Shown here in pieces: positions 46,858 to 55,336 of a DNA stretch of 59,290 nucleotides. Positions within the stretch are counted from its first letter, which is position 1. Every line of letters begins with the position of its first letter. The DNA comes from Lactobacillus hamsteri DSM 5661 = JCM 6256. GTDB taxonomy: Bacteria; Bacillota; Bacilli; Lactobacillales; Lactobacillaceae. The DNA lies in assembly GCF_000615445.1 (NCBI RefSeq), contig NZ_BALY01000008.1:1-59290 (forward strand), read 5' to 3'. The notes under the pieces were generated by a model. The model had not been told where the DNA came from and did no database searches. It was given only the letters and a program-made list of their open reading frames with translations. The translations under genes and the position numbers were made by a program.

Positions 46858-47205
46858 TTGAATAGTACAGAAGTTTTAGATTTTGCACTTAAAGCAATTA
46901 GTGACCGTCATGGTGAAGATACTGAAGCATATGATATGCGCGGTATTAGTATTTTAGCCGATTATTATGTAGTTACTAGCGCTGGCTCAAACCGTCAATT
47001 ACATGCGATTGCAAATGCAATTGTTGAAGAAGCACATGAAAATAACTATACAGATTACCGTATTGAAGGTACCAGAGACTCTAACTGGCTTTTGCTTGAC
47101 TTAGGGGATGTTGTTGTAAATATTTTCACGAAGGATTCTCGAGAATTTTATAATCTTGAAAAATTATGGGCTGACGGTAAGCGTGTAGAAATAAAGGAAG
47201 ACTAG
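46858..47205 (+). CDS. rsfS: Ribosomal silencing factor RsfS
   Basis: 115-residue uL14-binding factor that blocks subunit joining in poor conditions. Conserved ILADYYVVTSAGSNRQ and EGTRDSNWLLLDLGDVVVNIF. Start is TTG at 46858, backed by AAAGGAG 8 nt upstream; no ATG is available in frame at the N-terminus. Confidence 0.95.
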   Translation: MNSTEVLDFALKAISDRHGEDTEAYDMRGISILADYYVVTSAGSNRQLHAIANAIVEEAHENNYTDYRIEGTRDSNWLLLDLGDVVVNIFTKDSREFYNLEKLWADGKRVEIKED

Positions 47206-47211
47206 TTAAAC

Positions 47212-48363
47212 ATGAGCGTAGTTGGGATTATTGCGGAATACAATCCCTTTCATAGTGGACATGAGTTTTTATTAAATCAAGCACGATTACTTGCAGGCAA
47301 TGATCCGATTATTGTTATTATGTCAGGCAATTATGTTCAGCGTGGCGAAATGGCAATAATGGATAAGTGGTCAAGAGCTAAAGCTGCTCTTCAATCAGGT
47401 GCTGATTTGGTTTTTGAAATGCCATTTTCTACATCTGTAGAGCCAGCTGATTTGTTTGCTTTGGGCAATATGGAATTGCTTAAAAAGCTGGGTGTAGAGA
47501 CTTTAGTTTTTGGCGTCGAAGATGATAATTTGAATTTTGAGTATTTAGGTAAAAGAATTGCGGAAATTCCTCAGAAACATATGGATTTTCGTGATTATAG
47601 TCAAACTTACTCAACTCAATATAATCAAATGGTTGCTCGTGAAGTAGGGTATGAAGTTAATGCGCCTAATGCGATTTTAGGTTTAGCTTATGCTGTAGCT
47701 AATTATAATTTAGGCTCACCAATGTCGCTTTATCCAGTTAATCGAATTGGAGTTGGACATGATGATTTGTTAAAGCGCAATGGTGCAGTTCAAAGTGCAA
47801 GTGCGATTAGAAATCTTCTTTTGCATGGCGAAGATACTAGTCAATTAAAAACATGGCTTCCAAAATTAGAAGCTAAAGAATTAGCTGAACAGGAAATTTA
47901 TCCTAATTGGAATTTATTGTTCCCATTTTTAAAATATCGTATTGAGTCTGAATCAGTTGAAGATTTACGTAAAATCTATCAAATGAGTGAAGGGCTAGAA
48001 TACAAAATGAAGCAAGAAATCCATTTAGCACGTGACTTTACGGAATTTCTTCGCCGTATCAAATCTAAACGTTACACATATTCACGTTTGCGCCGGTTAT
48101 GCTTGTATACCTTATTAAATATTACATATGAAGATATGGTAAAGAGCTTTAATCATGAATCACTGATGTTACTAGGTTTTAGCAAAATTGGCCGTCAATA
48201 TTTAAAACAAAATCGAAAAGATTTTACAGTTGAAATTGTGTCAAAAGTTGATAAAAGAAATGCTAAAGATGGCTCTATTCATTTACAAGTAAGAGTAGAC
48301 CGTCTATTTGAACAAATAATGCATGTTGATCAGAACTTTGGTCAACGTCCAATCGAGGTATAA
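47212..48363 (+). CDS. tmcAL: tRNA(Met) cytidine acetate ligase
   Basis: YlbM family, 383 residues. The N-terminal nucleotidyltransferase-like motif [19 protein letters not shown] activates acetate with ATP to form ac4C34 in elongator tRNA-Met. [13 protein letters not shown] is also conserved. It follows rsfS after 6 bp and is next to yceD, a standard lactobacillus order. Confidence 0.93.
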   Translation: MSVVGIIAEYNPFHSGHEFLLNQARLLAGNDPIIVIMSGNYVQRGEMAIMDKWSRAKAALQSGADLVFEMPFSTSVEPADLFALGNMELLKKLGVETLVFGVEDDNLNFEYLGKRIAEIPQKHMDFRDYSQTYSTQYNQMVAREVGYEVNAPNAILGLAYAVANYNLGSPMSLYPVNRIGVGHDDLLKRNGAVQSASAIRNLLLHGEDTSQLKTWLPKLEAKELAEQEIYPNWNLLFPFLKYRIESESVEDLRKIYQMSEGLEYKMKQEIHLARDFTEFLRRIKSKRYTYSRLRRLCLYTLLNITYEDMVKSFNHESLMLLGFSKIGRQYLKQNRKDFTVEIVSKVDKRNAKDGSIHLQVRVDRLFEQIMHVDQNFGQRPIEV

Positions 48364-48364
48364 T

Positions 48365-48913
48365 ATGCTTTCAATTAGTTATTTAAAGATTAAAAATAGC
48401 AACGCTCCACTTACGCATATCGATCGTGATGTTGAAGTAAGACCCGAATTTTTAGAACGTGGTAAAGATTTATTGTACAAAGTAAAAAATATTCACGTTT
48501 CAGGTGATTTCTTCTATGATGAACCATATGTTACTGGTAATTTTAAGGTTACTGCGGATTTAGAAGTTCCTTCAAGCAGAAGTTTGAAGCCCGTTGATTA
48601 TCATGAAGAATTTACTTTTACAGAAAATTATTCTTTAGAAAACCCAACTAAAGATGAAATTGATGAAAATCCAGATCCAATCGTAAAAGTAGAAGATGAT
48701 TTGATAGATTTGCAAACAGCTGTTGAAGATAACATTTTGCTCAATATTCCAGTTACAATATTAACTGAGGATGAAAAGAAAAATGATATCTATCCAGAAG
48801 GAAAAGGCTGGGAAGTTGTTTCTGAAAAATCATTTGAAGAAGGCAAGAAGAATCAAATCAATCCCGCTTTTGCAAAATTAAAGGTTCTTTTAGATAATGA
48901 TGACAAGAAATAA
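48365..48913 (+). CDS. YceD/DUF177 family protein
   Basis: 182-residue protein of the DUF177 family linked to 23S rRNA/50S precursors. It starts MLSISYLKIKNSNAPL and has the acidic middle typical of the family. ATG at 48365 is 1 nt after the tmcAL stop, so it is translationally coupled; the earlier in-frame start would lie within tmcAL. The bL32 gene that commonly follows is not present. Confidence 0.85.
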   Translation: MLSISYLKIKNSNAPLTHIDRDVEVRPEFLERGKDLLYKVKNIHVSGDFFYDEPYVTGNFKVTADLEVPSSRSLKPVDYHEEFTFTENYSLENPTKDEIDENPDPIVKVEDDLIDLQTAVEDNILLNIPVTILTEDEKKNDIYPEGKGWEVVSEKSFEEGKKNQINPAFAKLKVLLDNDDKK

Positions 48914-48924
48914 ATAAGTATCTT

Positions 48925-48968
48925 AAAGTAATCAACATTTTTTCTTAATGTTGATTACTTTTTTTTCT
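48925..48968 (+). terminator. Terminator after yceD
   Basis: AAAGTAATCAACATT / AATGTTGATTACTTT, 15-bp perfect stem, 7-nt loop, T8. Confidence 0.95.
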
Positions 48969-49067
48969 TGTTTTTACCCCTTTTTTAAAGTATCCTTTAA
49001 TTATGAAACATTTATTAATGGTTATACGTAATCAAAATTAATTTTATGGACGGGATTGAATAAAACA

Positions 49068-49781
49068 ATGGCAAAAATTCTTATTATTGAAGATGAAAAA
49101 AATTTAGCTCGCTTTGTTCAACTTGAATTGCAACACGAGAATTATGAAACTGTAGTTGAAAATAATGGTCGTAAAGGCTTAGATGATGCATTAAATAATG
49201 ACTTTGATGCTATTTTACTTGATTTGATGTTGCCAGACTTAAACGGATTAGAAATTGCTCGTCGCGTGCGTCAAGCAAAGACTACGCCAATTATTATGAT
49301 GACTGCACGTGATTCAGTTATTGACCGTGTATCTGGATTAGATCATGGTGCAGATGATTATATTGTAAAACCATTTGCCATTGAAGAATTATTGGCTCGT
49401 TTACGTGCTGTTTTACGTCGTGTTAAGATTGAAAAAGATGCACAAAACGTTACTGTTTCTAAGCAACAAATCGTTAAATTTAAGGATTTAACTATCGAAA
49501 CTGCTAATCGTATTGTTCACCGTGGTGACGGTAAAGCAATTGATTTAACTAAGCGTGAATATAATTTGCTTATGACATTGATTGAAAATAAAAATAATGT
49601 CGTTAGTCGTGACCAACTTTTGAATAAGATTTGGGGACCAGAATCAAATATTGAAACAAATGTTGTTGAAGTATATGTTCGTTACTTGCGCAACAAGATT
49701 GACGCTCCAGGTCAACCATCTTACATTAAGACTGTACGTGGTACAGGTTATATGGTAAGAGATGAAGATGATGACAAGTAG
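49068..49781 (+). CDS. OmpR-family response regulator
   Basis: 237-residue two-component regulator. Receiver with acidic pair after ILIIEDE and phosphoacceptor Asp52 in LLDLMLPD; conserved Thr/Lys regions MMTARDS and IVKPFA. C-terminal winged helix with LTKREYNLLMTL and YVRYLRNKID. Closest in type to ArlR/LisR/CsrR regulators; by position I recall a homologous acid-tolerance system in L. acidophilus (LBA1525/1524), stated from memory. ATG at 49068 is preferred to TTG at 49056. Overlaps the kinase gene by 20 bp. Confidence 0.92.
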   Translation: MAKILIIEDEKNLARFVQLELQHENYETVVENNGRKGLDDALNNDFDAILLDLMLPDLNGLEIARRVRQAKTTPIIMMTARDSVIDRVSGLDHGADDYIVKPFAIEELLARLRAVLRRVKIEKDAQNVTVSKQQIVKFKDLTIETANRIVHRGDGKAIDLTKREYNLLMTLIENKNNVVSRDQLLNKIWGPESNIETNVVEVYVRYLRNKIDAPGQPSYIKTVRGTGYMVRDEDDDK

Positions 49782-51342
49782 TAGTCAAGCTAAGAAGAAA
49801 AAGAAAGAGGCTAAACACTCATCGTTAATTGTACGATGGGTTAGTATCGTTTCATTGACGATAGTAGTCTCTTTTGTTATTTTTTCAGTAATTATTTATT
49901 CAACAGTAAGTCAGCAAACTTTAAATCAGCAAGAGGAAACTTCTAATCGGGTAATTGTTACTTTAAACAGGCAATTGAGCCCGATTTCTGAGAAACTGCA
50001 AATTTCAAATGTTGTTCCGGCACTTTCACCAAGTACTAGACGTTTATTAAAAGGCGGCCCCAATATTAAGGATGAAAATGATGCGAATAATGCCTTTAGT
50101 GATGATCTAATTTCGTCAATTTCTAACCCTGATATTAGTGTTGCTGTTTATAATAAACACGATGAGGTGGTATTCACTAACGGAAATAATACTCCTGAAT
50201 ATCATGCCTTTAAGGGTGACTATCATACAGAAAAATTACAAACTGATGATGGGACAGTCTTGAAAAGCTATCAAAAGATCGTATCGAGTACAACAAATAA
50301 GGTAATAGGATATATTATCGTAACTAATCGAATGACTTACTATAATCATTTGATGAGTAATTTGCTTCGTTGGATGATTATTATTTCCGTTGTAGCAATT
50401 ATTATCTTTATTTTGATTGCTTTTATCGTTGTAAGAGATGTGGTAAATCCAATTAAAGAAATGTCGAAAGTTGCTCGTGAAGTTAATGATGATCCGAATA
50501 GCAACGTTAGAATTCGCGATTTTGATCGCAATGATGAATTAGGAGATTTAGCTGTTTCTTTCAATAAAATGCTGGATCGCATGCAACGTTATATTGATCA
50601 ACAAAAACAATTTGTGGGGGATGTTTCTCATGAATTGCGGACACCTGTTGCAGTAATTGAAGGTCACTTGAATATGCTTGAAAGATGGGGCAAGGATGAT
50701 CCTGAAATTTTGGATGAGTCGATTAAAGCATCGCTTCAAGAAGCTGATCGAATGAAGCACTTAATTCAAGAAATGCTTGATTTGACTAGAGCCGAACAAA
50801 TCGATGTTCAATATCCAAATGCGATTACTAGGGCTGCAGATGTTTTAAAACGGGTAACTAGTGATATGGCAATGGTTCATAAGGACTTTAATGTTCAACT
50901 TGATATTGATGATTTGCCGGAAGATACGATGATTCAAATTTACCAAGGGCATTTGGAACAAATTTTGGTAATTCTGATTGATAACGGTATTAAATATTCT
51001 ACGGATCGAAAACAGATCAATGTTTCTGCGGATGTTACCGAAGATCAAATGCATATTATTGTTCAAGACTTTGGTGAAGGAATTTCTGAAGAAGATCAAG
51101 CAAAGATTTTCAATCGTTTCTACAGAGTAGATAAAGCTAGAACGCGTGAAAAAGGTGGAAATGGCTTAGGCTTATCAATTGCCCAAAAATTAGTTGAAAG
51201 TTATCGTGGTGAAATTAGTGTTGAATCTGTTCTAGGTCAAGGAAGCCAATTTAAGGTTGTCTTCCCAGTTCTATCATCAAAAGATGTGGAACGACTAGAA
51301 GGGAAAAATGATCTTTCCGATGATAGCGATAATTTAAAGTAA
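49762..51342 (+). CDS. Sensor histidine kinase
   Basis: Membrane kinase of 526 residues paired with the regulator it overlaps. Lys-rich N-terminus, TM1 (about 28-50), extracellular sensor of about 145 residues, TM2 (about 200-222), HAMP, HisKA with DVSHELRTPV (His290), and HATPase with DNGIKYS, FGEGIS and GGNGLGLSIA. ArlS/LisK-like layout; the signal is unknown. Ends at a palindromic terminator. Confidence 0.93.
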   Translation: MKMMTSSSQAKKKKKEAKHSSLIVRWVSIVSLTIVVSFVIFSVIIYSTVSQQTLNQQEETSNRVIVTLNRQLSPISEKLQISNVVPALSPSTRRLLKGGPNIKDENDANNAFSDDLISSISNPDISVAVYNKHDEVVFTNGNNTPEYHAFKGDYHTEKLQTDDGTVLKSYQKIVSSTTNKVIGYIIVTNRMTYYNHLMSNLLRWMIIISVVAIIIFILIAFIVVRDVVNPIKEMSKVAREVNDDPNSNVRIRDFDRNDELGDLAVSFNKMLDRMQRYIDQQKQFVGDVSHELRTPVAVIEGHLNMLERWGKDDPEILDESIKASLQEADRMKHLIQEMLDLTRAEQIDVQYPNAITRAADVLKRVTSDMAMVHKDFNVQLDIDDLPEDTMIQIYQGHLEQILVILIDNGIKYSTDRKQINVSADVTEDQMHIIVQDFGEGISEEDQAKIFNRFYRVDKARTREKGGNGLGLSIAQKLVESYRGEISVESVLGQGSQFKVVFPVLSSKDVERLEGKNDLSDDSDNLK

Positions 51343-51345
51343 AAC

Positions 51346-51376
51346 AAAAAGGATTTGGTTAACCAAATCCTTTTTT
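51346..51376. terminator. Bidirectional terminator between the kinase and yidC
   Basis: The stem of 15 bp AAAAAGGATTTGGTT and its exact complement, T6 on one side and A5 on the other, separates convergent genes. Confidence 0.93.
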
Positions 51377-51390
51377 ACTGCAGAATTCTT

Positions 51391-52359
51391 TTATTTATTT
51401 TTTCGATTTTGCTTACCTTGATTGCGCTTGCGCAAATCTTGATGTAATTCTTTAGCTTGAGGGTTGCTGTTTTCAGAAGAACCGCCATTGAAGAGATTAT
51501 CAATATCTGCCTTAGTAACAACAACCGCAGCAGGTTTTTCTTTAAGTTCTTTAGCAACACGTGCTTTTTCACGAGGCATGATGAAGAATGTAACAATAAT
51601 TTGTTGAATAATCATCATGAAGTTACCGGCTGCCCAGTAAAGAGCCAAAGCACCAGAGAAGGAAAGACTGAAGAATAATGTCATAATAGGGTTCATGAAC
51701 ATCATTGATTGCATAGTTTTCTTTTGTTCTTCTGGAATACCGATAAGTGAAATATAACCTTGAATTACGGCAAAAACAGTAGCGACAATTGCTAAAATAA
51801 CAGATTTGCTACTTAAAGAGATTCCAAAGAATGAAGCATGTTTCAAAACGCCTGAATAGGCTACGGCTTGGTAAATACCAATCATGATAGGCATTTGAAT
51901 GATAAGTGGTAAACAGCCGATACCGCCTGTTAGTGAAACATTATTTTTGGAATATAGTTCACGTTGCCAAGCAGACAATTGCATTTGTTGTTCTTGAGTA
52001 ATTGGCTTGCGACGCATTCCTTCTTGAATTAATTTCATTTGAGGTTGAAGGCGAGCCATCTTTTCTTGTTGAGTAACGCTCTTCTTTTGTTGAGAAAGCA
52101 TTAATGGCATTAAGATAAGACGAACAACCAAAGTAATAATAACGATTGCCCAACCGGCCCCGTTAACGCCGCCAATGGCATGTGCAGTTTTAAGCATCAC
52201 GTTTTGAAGTGGCAAACTAATCCATTGGAATATCCAGCCGTAGATACCACCATGAGGTGGTGTATTGATTTTAATATTTCCTGTTGAACAACCTGTAACG
52301 ATTAGCGTTACTAAAAGAACTAATGCAATTAGTCCTAAATATTTACGATATTTTTTCAT
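51391..52359 (-). CDS. yidC: Membrane protein insertase YidC (lipoprotein form)
   Basis: Oxa1/YidC insertase, 322 residues. Lipoprotein signal to Cys24 (VTGCSTG), then five membrane segments; the hydrophilic groove Arg is in LVVRLILMPLML. A Lys/Arg-rich C-terminal tail (KRNQGKQNRKNK) may contact the ribosome. Not near rpmH-rnpA, so it is the second, YidC2-type copy of a Gram-positive. 29 bp after the acylphosphatase gene. Confidence 0.93.
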   Translation of the reverse strand: MKKYRKYLGLIALVLLVTLIVTGCSTGNIKINTPPHGGIYGWIFQWISLPLQNVMLKTAHAIGGVNGAGWAIVIITLVVRLILMPLMLSQQKKSVTQQEKMARLQPQMKLIQEGMRRKPITQEQQMQLSAWQRELYSKNNVSLTGGIGCLPLIIQMPIMIGIYQAVAYSGVLKHASFFGISLSSKSVILAIVATVFAVIQGYISLIGIPEEQKKTMQSMMFMNPIMTLFFSLSFSGALALYWAAGNFMMIIQQIIVTFFIMPREKARVAKELKEKPAAVVVTKADIDNLFNGGSSENSNPQAKELHQDLRKRNQGKQNRKNK

Positions 52360-52388
52360 TAAATCACCCGATAATTTTCTATTAACTC

Positions 52389-52664
52389 TTAATATAATAC
52401 ATGAAAACCATGCATTTTATCTACCTTTGAAAGTTTTTCTACATCAATATTTTCAATATGTGCAAATGGAGAAATATTATCAGGAAGATTGTTAATAAAT
52501 TCAGTGACTTGATCCTTAGTTGCCTGCAACATAATTGTTACTGTCATATCAGGGTTATTCTTAACAGTACCGCTTAATCCTAGGCTTTGAGCATAGTTTA
52601 AAACGCTCCAACGAAATCCAACACCTTGAACAGTGCCAGAAGCAGTTAATTTCCAAGTTTCCAT
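52389..52664 (-). CDS. acyP: Acylphosphatase
   Basis: 91-residue enzyme hydrolysing acyl phosphates. Catalytic Arg18 in SGTVQGVGFRW and Asn36 in SGTVKNNPD are both present. AAAGGA precedes the ATG. First gene of the minus-strand acyP-yidC pair, divergent from the RNA methyltransferase. Confidence 0.94.
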   Translation of the reverse strand: METWKLTASGTVQGVGFRWSVLNYAQSLGLSGTVKNNPDMTVTIMLQATKDQVTEFINNLPDNISPFAHIENIDVEKLSKVDKMHGFHVLY

Positions 52665-52770
52665 GTAAAATCCTTTCTTGCAAGTTTTTATTCATTCCAA
52701 CTTTGATTCTACCATGTTAATTTTAGTTAATCTCGTTTAAAATGGAAACAGTAGAAAGAGGAACATATTT

Positions 52771-53538
52771 ATGCAACAAATTAGTTCAGTTAATAACAAA
52801 TTAGTTAAAGAATTAGCCAAGTTAAATAAAAAGAAATATCGTGAGGATACCGGATTATATATTATTGAAGGTTTTCATTTATTTGAAGAAGCATTAAAGG
52901 CAAATCGCAGATATCAATATCTTTTAGGTACTGAAGATGCTTTGGCTAAAGCTGAAGAAGATTATGACGTTGATTTATCAGCCAAAAATGTAATTTTAAT
53001 TAATAAAGCAATTGCTCGTCATTTAAGTTCAACTAAGAATTCGCAAGAAATTTTTATGGTTTTGAAGATCTCGCAGCCAAAGGAATTTCCATTTAATTAT
53101 GGTAAATGGGTCTTGCTTGATAATTTAGCCGATCCTGGAAATGTTGGAACTATTATCAGAACGGCTGATGCGGCTGGTTTTGATGGAGTGATCTTATCAC
53201 CTGAAAGCGTTGATTTATATAATCCTAAGACTCAACGTGCTATGCAAGGCAGTCAATTCCATATTGATTTAATTATCAGTGACTTAGTTGATGCGATTAA
53301 TCAATTTGAATCAAATGGTATTCCTGTTTATGCCAGCATGTTAGATAAAACTGCCAAAAAACTTCCAGATTTTGAACCGGTCCCACAATTAGGCCTAGTT
53401 ATTGGGAATGAAGCTCATGGCGTAAGTGATTTTATTGCTAAATTGAGTGATGAAAAATTGTATATTCCAATTAAAGGTCAAGCCGAATCTTTGAATGCGG
53501 CAGTTGCAGCGGGCATTATGATTTATCATTTTGCTTAA
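52771..53538 (+). CDS. SpoU/TrmH-family RNA 2'-O-methyltransferase
   Basis: 255-residue SPOUT methyltransferase. N-terminal substrate-binding domain (to about 95) and knot domain with LLDNLADPGNVGTIIRTADAAG (motif 1, quoted in part), VIGNEAHGV (motif 2) and IPIKGQAESLNAAVAAGI (motif 3). RlmB/YsgA-like, probably acting on 23S rRNA; site unassigned. Common neighbour of pheST and acyP. Confidence 0.92.
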   Translation: MQQISSVNNKLVKELAKLNKKKYREDTGLYIIEGFHLFEEALKANRRYQYLLGTEDALAKAEEDYDVDLSAKNVILINKAIARHLSSTKNSQEIFMVLKISQPKEFPFNYGKWVLLDNLADPGNVGTIIRTADAAGFDGVILSPESVDLYNPKTQRAMQGSQFHIDLIISDLVDAINQFESNGIPVYASMLDKTAKKLPDFEPVPQLGLVIGNEAHGVSDFIAKLSDEKLYIPIKGQAESLNAAVAAGIMIYHFA

Positions 53539-53655
53539 GCAGTTTTCCTTGTTTTTAGTAAGTGAATTTCATATAATAATCTTACATCTAAAAATAATAT
53601 TTAATTTGTTAGTAATACATAATGTTAAAAATATAAAAGCTATGAGGGGATCTAT

Positions 53656-54003
53656 ATGACTCAAGGAGTACAATCAAAAACAGGCTGTCAAAAACCTGAA
53701 GATTATGAACTTTGTAATCACTTTATAAACGCATTCCAAATTATTGGTAAGAAGTGGAATGGTTTAATTATTAGCTCATTGTGTGATACAGAAGATATGC
53801 GCTTCAAGGATTTAGCACGTTGCATTACAGCATGTTCAGATCGTGTTTTAGTTGAAAGACTAAAAGAATTGGAAAAAGAAGATATTGTTAAACGCTCAGT
53901 TAACAAAGATACAGGTATTATTTCTTATGGTTTAACTGAAAAAGGCGCAGAACTTAAGCCTGTTTTTGACACAGTTCATAATTGGGCTGATAAATGGGCT
54001 TAA
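53656..54003 (+). CDS. HxlR-family transcriptional regulator
   Basis: 115-residue winged-helix regulator (HxlR/MarR-like). IIGKKWNGLIISSLCDT, RFKDLARCITACSDRVLVERLKELE and the wing YGLTEKGAEL are typical. Four Cys residues (two near the N-terminus, two around the recognition helix) may allow redox or electrophile sensing, as in HypR/YodB relatives; this is inference. It stands alone, between two unrelated genes. Confidence 0.9.
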   Translation: MTQGVQSKTGCQKPEDYELCNHFINAFQIIGKKWNGLIISSLCDTEDMRFKDLARCITACSDRVLVERLKELEKEDIVKRSVNKDTGIISYGLTEKGAELKPVFDTVHNWADKWA

Positions 54004-54008
54004 AAAGC

Positions 54009-54268
54009 TTGCAAGATAAAATAAAATGAATTATCCTATTAATTAATTACTAAGATCAAGACTAGTAACATGGATTGTTTTCAGAAAGAGAGCCTTTTTT
54101 ATAAGCTGAAAGAAAAGGTAAAGCATGAATTGTGAATTTCATCTTGGGAGTAGGATTTAATCAGTTCCGGTATTTCACCGTTATCGAAAACTTGAGTGTG
54201 GATATATTGTATCCAAACTAGGGTGGTACCGCGAAGCTTCGTCCCTTTTTAGGGATGAGGCTTTTTTT
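54009..54268 (+). promoter_or_regulatory. Promoter and phenylalanine T-box leader of pheST
   Basis: TTGCAA (54009-54014) and TATCCT (54032-54037), spacing 17, give a modest promoter. Stem I base CAAGA (54057-54061) pairs with TCTTG (54142-54146); specifier TTC (54138-54140) is a Phe codon. T-box AGGGTGGTACCGCG at 54220-54233. Terminator AGCTTCGTCCCT / AGGGATGAGGCT with T7 at 54235-54268. Confidence 0.93.
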
Positions 54269-54286
54269 ATTGAAAGGAAAGAATTA

Positions 54287-55336
54287 ATGGACTTATTTGA
54301 TAAGTTGAAAGAGCTCCGTCAACAAGGGCTTGATGAAATCAAAAAAGCTTCTGATGAAAAGAAGTTAAATGAAGTTCGTGTTGAGCTTGTAGGACGTAAA
54401 GGTGAATTAACCAAGATTTTACACTCAATGAAGGAAATTGCCCCAGAAGACCGTCGTGAAGTTGGTCAAAAGGTTAATGAATTGCGTGATTTATTTAACA
54501 CTCAATTGAATGAAGCCAAGGATTCAATTCTTGCAGCATTAGTTGCTAAGAAGATGGAAGAAGAAAGAATCGATGTAACTCTTCCAGGTCGTAAGGCTCA
54601 TCTTGGTTCAAAGCACCCAATTTATGTGATTTTGGATGATTTGGAAGCTTATTTCATTGGTATGGGCTACAAAGTAGTTCAAGGCCCAGAAATTGAAACT
54701 GATCATTATTGTTTTGAAATGATGAACTTGCCAAAAGATCACCCAGCTCGTGATATGCAAGCAACTTTCTATATTGATGATGAAGACTTGCTTAGAACTC
54801 AAACTTCAGGTGACCAAGCTCGTGTTCTTGAAAAGCATGATTTCTCAAAGGGTCCTTTGAAGATGGTTGGTCCTGGTAAGGTTTACCGTCGTGACGATGA
54901 CGACGCAACTCACTCTCACCAATTTATGCAAATGGAAGGTTTAGTTGTTGATAAGCACGTTACAATGAGCGATTTAAAGGGTACTTTGGAAATGATCGCT
55001 AAGCATATGTTTGGTCAAGACCGTAAGACTCGTCTTCGTCCAAGTTACTTCCCATTTACTGAACCTTCAGTTGAAATGGACGTATCATGCTTTAACTGTG
55101 ATGGTAAGGGATGTCCAATTTGTAAATATACTGGCTGGATCGAAGTATTAGGTGCTGGTATGGTTCACCCTAATGTTTTGGAAAATGCTGGAATTGATTC
55201 AAATGTATATGGCGGTTTTGCCTTTGGTTTAGGTTTGGATCGTTTTGCTATTCTTAAGTATGGTATCGATGACATTCGTGATTTCTACACAAACGATGTT
55301 CGTTTCTTAGAACAATTCCGTAAGGAGGAAGATTAA
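54287..55336 (+). CDS. pheS: Phenylalanyl-tRNA synthetase alpha subunit
   Basis: 349-residue catalytic subunit. N-terminal coiled coil (1 to about 90) and class II core with [11 protein letters not shown], the Phe pocket region [17 protein letters not shown], and a [12 protein letters not shown] zinc-ribbon-like loop typical of Gram-positive PheS. Stop and pheT start overlap by one base. Confidence 0.97.
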   Translation: MDLFDKLKELRQQGLDEIKKASDEKKLNEVRVELVGRKGELTKILHSMKEIAPEDRREVGQKVNELRDLFNTQLNEAKDSILAALVAKKMEEERIDVTLPGRKAHLGSKHPIYVILDDLEAYFIGMGYKVVQGPEIETDHYCFEMMNLPKDHPARDMQATFYIDDEDLLRTQTSGDQARVLEKHDFSKGPLKMVGPGKVYRRDDDDATHSHQFMQMEGLVVDKHVTMSDLKGTLEMIAKHMFGQDRKTRLRPSYFPFTEPSVEMDVSCFNCDGKGCPICKYTGWIEVLGAGMVHPNVLENAGIDSNVYGGFAFGLGLDRFAILKYGIDDIRDFYTNDVRFLEQFRKEED

